From NCBI GenBank assembly GCA_029204225.1, contig CM055102.1:7156994-7220993 (forward strand): DNA of 64,000 bases, in the 5' to 3' direction. The translations under genes were made by a program, and so were the position numbers. Of this stretch, positions 59,055 to 64,000 are shown in pieces. The stretch comes from Diphasiastrum complanatum (Eukaryota; Streptophyta; Lycopodiopsida; Lycopodiales; Lycopodiaceae). Within the stretch, counting starts at the first letter, position 1. The number at the start of each line of letters is the position of its first letter. Under the pieces are notes generated by a model. It made no database searches, was not told the origin of the DNA, and saw nothing but the letters and a program-made list of their open reading frames with translations.

Positions 59055-60439
59055 CCCTCCTCAAAAACTAGCTTGATGAGATACTAGATCAAACAAAAAA
59101 CTTGAGATACTTCTTAAGTGGATGCTTTGGTATGAATGGATGTGAAAACCATCCAAGGGATCCTTGATAGCAGCAAATTCACCAAATCCACTATAGGATT
59201 TCTTTGGTGGAAATCCATTGCCAACTCCTTTGATGAGCATTCCACCAATTTGCCACCATTTCCTTTTGTTCCCTCCATGCTTGAAGACGATCTTGGGCTT
59301 GAAAGCTCCACTTCCTTGAAAATAGATGCAACATAAAGAGGGAAACCCTAGGACTCCATGCCTCGTAATGACCATGAAGAACAAGATTACATTATAGGCA
59401 AAAGTGTTGATTTTGCTTGACTAGTCCACAAGCTATGAACTTTTTGCATGATAGATTTAATCTTGTAATCAAAGGCTATCTTGATATTATTAAGGCTACA
59501 TACTTGCTCAAGGATGTAAGTGTTCTTTGTGAATGATTCACTTAATCTCATAAGAAGTTTACAAATTTTCTCACAAAATGAAAAAACGTGATTTTTCACA
59601 CTGTGAATAACTATCTCATTCTTGCTCTTACAAGATCCAAGAGCATACATTTGATGACACAACCACTTGATTTGTAAATTATTTAGAACCAGATCTAAGC
59701 CATTAATGATATAAGATATGTCCATGCCAGAGGCATCATACAAAATTAGCATTGTCTCACTTGAAATTTGAGATGTAGAAATCTCATCAAAGCAAGATGG
59801 TACATCAAATGATATAAGAGAAAAAAAAGTGGATGTGTTGGAGCCACCTGAAAATTGCCCTTCTTTCCCATGAATTGTGAGCCACATAGACTCAGCCTTG
59901 CCTCTTGAAAATCTCCTTGACACCATGAGTTGGAATGACTCCTCCTCAAGCCTTGGGCTTTTTCCATCCAAGCTCTTGGATTGTTGGTAGATATGAGGAT
60001 TCTACCATCATCCTCTTGATTGAGATGAGATCCTCCTTACTCCTTACATGCAAAGGAATATTGACAAAGCATATGGATATAAAAATCCTCAAAGTATCAA
60101 CTATTGCAATCTTCCTATCAATCACCTTTGATAAGAGATACATCCAATTGAAGTCTTCAATGAAAGAGACACATGTGAAAGCATAATCTTTGCTTCTACT
60201 TGATGAAACAAGATCATCTAAATGAACAAGATGAAAAAATTGATGAGAAGTAGAACACCTTTGCAATAACTCTCCAAGTGCTTTTGCCAAAGCCCCATCT
60301 TCATGAGCCTTACCATCATGGAACATAGATTGAGACAATCCAATTGTCTTCTCCTCCTTGAGTTGATCCAAGCTCCTCTTGACCACCCTTCCACAAGGAT
60401 TACGAAAAGATTTCAACTTCTAGTCCCTCTTTCACCATC
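59055..60439 (-). pseudogene. Copia-F damaged interior, possible integrase remnant
   Basis: Minus-strand frames at 60416-59946 and 59971-59387. The first contains HLVHLDDLV, SRSKDYAFTCVSFIEDFNWMYLL, reminiscent of the copia integrase HSD...FIDDFSR...YFL block. The rest is not recognisable, and no D-x-E pair, RT or RNase H could be found. It lies between a copia protease and a copia 3' LTR, so it is probably decayed pol. Alternatively it is a foreign insert. Confidence 0.4.
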
Positions 60440-61204
60440 CCTCTAAATCAAGAAAGCATCTTTTCCAAAGTCAACTTGGAAACCATCATCTAGCATTTTA
60501 CCAACACTAATGAGATTCATGTTGAGATTAGGCACAAAAAGTACATCATTAAAAGTCATAGTGGATCCAACACCAATTGGTGCACTACCAATTCCTTCTA
60601 TCTTGCATTTACCATCAATAGGAATGAAGATGAACTTTCCAGATTCATTGTAAGATGCAAGATGAGTGAAAGATTTCCTTGGACTAGTCATATGAGAACT
60701 AGATCCACTATCTATCCACCATGCATTTCCATCTTCAAAACTTGAGGAACTTTTTCTTCTTGAAACAATTAGAAGAAATCTAAAGGGCAAGGAAAACCAA
60801 GCTACTGATGCTTTATCAAGGTTGTGGAGAATGCAAATGAATGGCCCTTATTACCACAAAAAAAGCACTTTTTGTTGGATTTGCAATTTGTTGATGATTG
60901 TGATAAATCCTCATCACTCTCTTCCTTTGATTTGTCCTTCTTGAAATGTTGATGTTTCTCTTTGCCCCTTCCTCTTGGCTTGTCCTTTGAAAATAAAGCT
61001 TTCTCCTCTCCACCATTCCTTGATTGGATGAGATTGAACAAGATTGTCAAATTCATCCTTCAATCCATTTAGGATCACTTGCACTAACTCTCTTGGGTTG
61101 AGATGGTCTCTTATGCAAGAAAGCTCTCTATGAAGATCTTTCACTCTCAACACATAACTTGAGTCACTCTCATCACTCTTTTGAAAGCTTTGAAAGATTG
61201 GCGG
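60440..61204 (-). pseudogene. Copia-F gag and protease (antisense)
   Basis: Reading downward: SYVLRVKDLHRELSCIRDHL and ILNGLKDEFDNLV (gag), then a Lys-rich tail with zinc-knuckle-like CFFCGNKGHSFAFS (last Cys is Ser). The protease is WWIDSGSSSHM with intact DSGS core, followed by VLFVPNLNMNLISVGKML. The frame shifts between 60914 and 60790. At about 61204 it is joined to the integrase end of gypsy G3. Confidence 0.75.
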
Positions 61205-62300
61205 GCTTTCTCTGTTGCTAATGTATGAACTGCCATCAATCGGGTTTCACATAATTTGTGCAACGCTTCATGATGTAGTTGTAAAGACTTATCATCATTT
61301 AACAGTCTGTTGTCCTATGTGTAAAGATGGGACTAAAAATTCAATCGACATGACAACATCTTGACCATAAACCAGTTGAAAAGGTGTTTGATTTGTACTA
61401 TTTTTGTAAGTGGTTCTGAATGCCCAAAATGCGGCATACAGTTTATGTTCCCAATCAGACCGACTCGCTTCAACTGTCTTTGTCATAATAGTGCAGAGAA
61501 TCTTATTGGAATTCAACTTGGCCATTCCCTCTGGGATAGTAAGGAGTACTAAATCTGTGTATAACAAAAAAATCTTCCAATAAACACTTTATTATTTGAT
61601 TAACAAAGTGTGTACACCCCCGGTCACTGACAATCTCGATCGGACATCCAAATCTGATTATAATATTTTCACAGAGAAACTTGGCCATAGATTTCGCATC
61701 AGCAACTTTGACAGCTTTGGCTTCAATCCATTTGGTCATATAATCAGTTGCTACGATAATGTATCAGGCCTGAGATCCTTGCACGGTCGGATGAATAGGG
61801 CCAACATAATCCAGTCCCCATTTTTCAAATGGTGCTTGCGATAAAACTAGGTGCAAGGGTCCATAATTCTGTTTGGTAGGCCGTCGTGCTCGCTGGCAAA
61901 CATCACATGTCTAAATATAATTTTTTGTGTCCTTATAAAGCGTAGGCCACCAACAACTTGATTGCAAAAGTTTACAAACAATAACATCCATAGAGAAGTG
62001 TCCTCCGCCCATGCCATCATGTGAAAACATGATTAAATCTGGGATTTCATGCGGTAACACACATCTACGTAGAATATTGTCTGAACTTTTGTCAAAGAGT
62101 CATTCGGTTGTCCTAGCATCAGGTACTCAACAATATTCGCTTCCCATTTAGGTATTGCTTCTACATAGAACAATGTAGCATCTAGTAATTCATCATCCAC
62201 TTCAGTATTAACTAGTGCGGATTCGATTCACGAAACGTGATCAGCTAGATAATTTGCTTGCCCTTTCAAACCACAATTCGAAAGTCGAATTCAGTCAATA
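61205..62300 (-). pseudogene. Gypsy G3 integrase (antisense)
   Basis: Minus strand, downstream of RNase H: a zinc-binding segment with CLPARRPTKQNYGPL and WGLDYVGPIH near 61900-61780; ATDYMTKWIEAKAV (first Asp); IEIVSDRGCTHFVN (second Asp); YYPRGNGQVE (Glu). Then SRSDWEHKLYAAFWAFRTTYKNSTNQTPFQLVYGQ, and a tail HEALHKLCETRLMAVHTLA. Frame breaks occur near 61850 and 61535. The D, D and E residues are present. It is truncated at about 61205 by Copia-F. Confidence 0.82.
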
Positions 62301-62307
62301 ATAGTAA

Positions 62308-62736
62308 TCATCTTGCAATATGTCCAGCATTGCATGTCTTGTTTATCAAGTAAAATAACGGCTGGTGATCCGTATAAAATGCAAAGTGCGTTTCCATGAG
62401 GTAGTGACAAAATTTTCGAATAGAAAAAATCATGGCTAACGCTTTACGTTCTGTTGTTGAATAATTCTTCTCCGGATCTATAAGTTGTCTGCTTGCAAAT
62501 CGTATAGGATAATCCTTCTTATAATCACCTGACTGCGTCAAAACTGATCCAATGGCATATTTTGAGACATCCGTGTGAACATGAAATTCAATCGTCCAAT
62601 CTAGAGAACATATTGGTGCTGAAGTTAATGCTTTTTTTAATTTTTCAAAGGCTTCTAACGCCTCTACTGTCCAAATAGAAACAATAGTCAGTTTGGACAT
62701 AGGTCGTGCTAAATCCGCAAAGAAGATAATAAAAAT
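62308..62736 (-). pseudogene. Gypsy G3 RNase H (antisense)
   Basis: The frame at 62700-62308 holds TVEALEAFEKLKKALTSAPI, FHVHTDVSKYAIGSVLTQ (first Asp), YSTTERKALAMIFSIRKF (Glu) and FAFYTDHQPLFYLI (Asp). These are the RNase H active-site positions. It is separated from RT by a stop near 62737. Confidence 0.85.
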
Positions 62737-63690
62737 TTAATAGTAGTTCACATGACCCATAAATACATAAACTCCACGAATTGTTGTTGGCGGTGGCAAT
62801 TCCACAATAATCTTGATTTTAGAATAATCTGTGGCAATACTATGTCTCGATATCACATGTCCAAGCACAACTCCGTGGGAAATCCATATCTGGTATTTTT
62901 TTGGATTTAGAGAAATTTGATATTTGCGACATCTTTCAAATACTTTCTCCAATCGATCCAGGTGGTCTACATCTGTACTATGGACTCCCAGGTCATCCAA
63001 GTATATTTCAAGAAATTTATGTAGATAATCTTTAAAAGAAAATTGCATTACTCTTTGGAATGAACTTGGTGCATTACAGAGTCCAAACGGTATTACTTTG
63101 TAAGCATAGATGCCCCATTCTGTTGCAAAAGCTGTTTTGTGGCGATTGGCAGGTGCAATCTTAACATGGTTGTAACCACTAAATCCATCCAGGAAACTAT
63201 AAGCTTCCGTTCCAGCAAGACGATCCAAAATGCTTTTAGTAAAAGATAACGAAAAGTGATCCTTCCGCGTCACTTTGTTCAAAGCCTTGAGATTCACACA
63301 AATTCTCAATTTCTCATTCTTCTTAGGAACAATGACAATCGATGAGATCCATTCGGTATGCTCGATCTCATAAACGAAATCGGCATCAAGCAATCTCTGA
63401 AGTTCTTTCTTTATCAGGTCCGCAATATTAGGATTACATCGAGAGAACTTTATAACCTTTGGAACTGCTTCAAATACTAAAGGTATGGTATGTTCAATAA
63501 CTGACGTCGGAATACCCTTCAGATCTTGATAAGTCCATGCAAAACAATCTTGATACTTAATAAGTAACAAGCGGAGTGCTTGATACTGTTCAGGATTAAG
63601 TTGTAATCCAACTTGTATTATCTTTTCCGGTTCTTCTGGTTTGGCAAGATTCATTGGCTGTGTCGTAGCTGGGCCATCGTAAACATCTTC
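62737..63690 (-). pseudogene. Gypsy G3 reverse transcriptase (antisense)
   Basis: A 305-codon frame: QALRLLLIKYQDCFAWTYQDL, DADFVYEIEHTEWISSIVIV, KLRICVNLKALNKVTRKDHF, ILDRLAGTEAYSFLDGFSGY, FGLCNAPSSFQRVMQFSFKD and HKFLEIYLDDLGVHSTDVDH (catalytic Asp pair present), ending at YVFMGHVNYY. It is the longest undamaged gypsy RT in the window and the reference for the G1 fragments. Confidence 0.88.
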
Positions 63691-64000
63691 CTAGTTTGGC
63701 ACGTGTTCTTCGGGTTCACGATGTGCTTTAGGTAACATGATAACCGTATCATCCAATGTATAACGTTTAAAATATTCGGGCATATTATGCTGGACCACAT
63801 CTGCTTGTTCCTTTTCAAAAGGACTTGTCTTGGATCTTTGCTTAGCTTTCTTAGCAGGAATTGATCTTGGAGGTGATGACTTCCGAGACGACTATATCTT
63901 GTTAGAATTCTGACTTCTAGAATCATCCTCGACTTTTCCTTTGCCTTTATCCAGTAAGGGTGGCACATTCACTGAATCAATTTTTTGAGGAGGATTTTTC
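63651..64000 (-). pseudogene. Gypsy G3 protease-RT linker, runs off the window
   Basis: Minus-strand PPLLDKGKGKVEDDSRS, AKKAKQRSKTSPFEKEQADVVQ, YTLDDTVIMLPKAH and DGPATTQPMNLAKPEEPEKII. It matches the G1-like linker at 52000-51650. There are stops near 63690 and 63895. The gag and protease of G3 must lie beyond 64000. Confidence 0.75.

Larger units (their letters stand above)
55314..64000 (+). other. SDR intron 4, at least 8,687 bp, open at the right edge
   Basis: Donor GTTTGA at 55314; no acceptor that leads into a YxxxK-type coding block was recognised in the window. It is filled by copia fragments and an antisense gypsy element. 55314-55880 holds no recognised element. Confidence 0.7.

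Noticed and set aside
59061-60416. Possible separate host gene on the minus strand
   Set aside because: It lies between a copia protease and a copia 3' LTR, and one segment resembles a damaged integrase. Treated as decayed element.
55314-64000. Search for SDR exon 5 with the Tyr-x-x-x-Lys motif
   Set aside because: No plus-strand frame showed a YxQSKLAN-like block. The remaining exons are presumed to lie beyond the window.

Overview
This is nuclear DNA from a seed plant with a large, repeat-rich genome. The evidence is spliceosomal exons with GT/AG borders and consistent phases, very long introns, plant-type Ty1/copia and Ty3/gypsy retrotransposons (initiator-Met-type and GGCGCC-type primer binding sites), LINE remnants and many (GA/CT)n arrays. 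Introns of 15-28 kb filled with old retroelements suggest a gymnosperm or another very large plant genome; this is an inference, not a species call.

One host gene is supported: a plus-strand short-chain dehydrogenase/reductase of the TIC32-like family. Four exons are visible (11359-11479, 12177-12408, 27233-27312, 55163-55313), giving 194 codons plus two bases without a stop. It has the TGxxxGxG cofactor motif, NNAG, the family Asn and the catalytic Ser region. The Tyr-x-x-x-Lys exon lies beyond the window. The visible introns are 697 bp, 14.8 kb, 27.9 kb and more than 8.6 kb, so 11.4-64.0 kb is essentially one gene.

Region by region: 1-11.3 kb is intergenic, with minisatellites, tandem duplications, GC-rich blocks and microsatellites. 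Intron 2 (12.4-27.2 kb) holds terminal-inverted-repeat elements (one carrying a coding-like insert), a hairpin element, a decayed LTR element, a LINE fragment and an antisense copia element. Its last 160 bp are a (TG)n(GA)n array ending 26 bp before the splice acceptor. Intron 3 (27.3-55.2 kb) holds an antisense LINE and a nest of elements. A gypsy element (G1) was split by a second gypsy element (G2, 31284-40149, target duplication TTCCA) and by a copia element (Copia-D, 40762-50133, decayed 5-bp duplication). Copia-D in turn contains a 757-bp inverted-repeat element in its 5' LTR and a nearly intact copia element (Copia-2) in its protease region. G1 ends head to head with an inverted relative. 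Intron 4 (55.3 kb onward) holds copia fragments and a large antisense gypsy polyprotein running off the right edge.

The least familiar coding sequence is a coiled-coil ORF just inside the 3' LTR of G2 (about 37248-39038). Its main frame break is exactly explained by a 52-bp tandem duplication.
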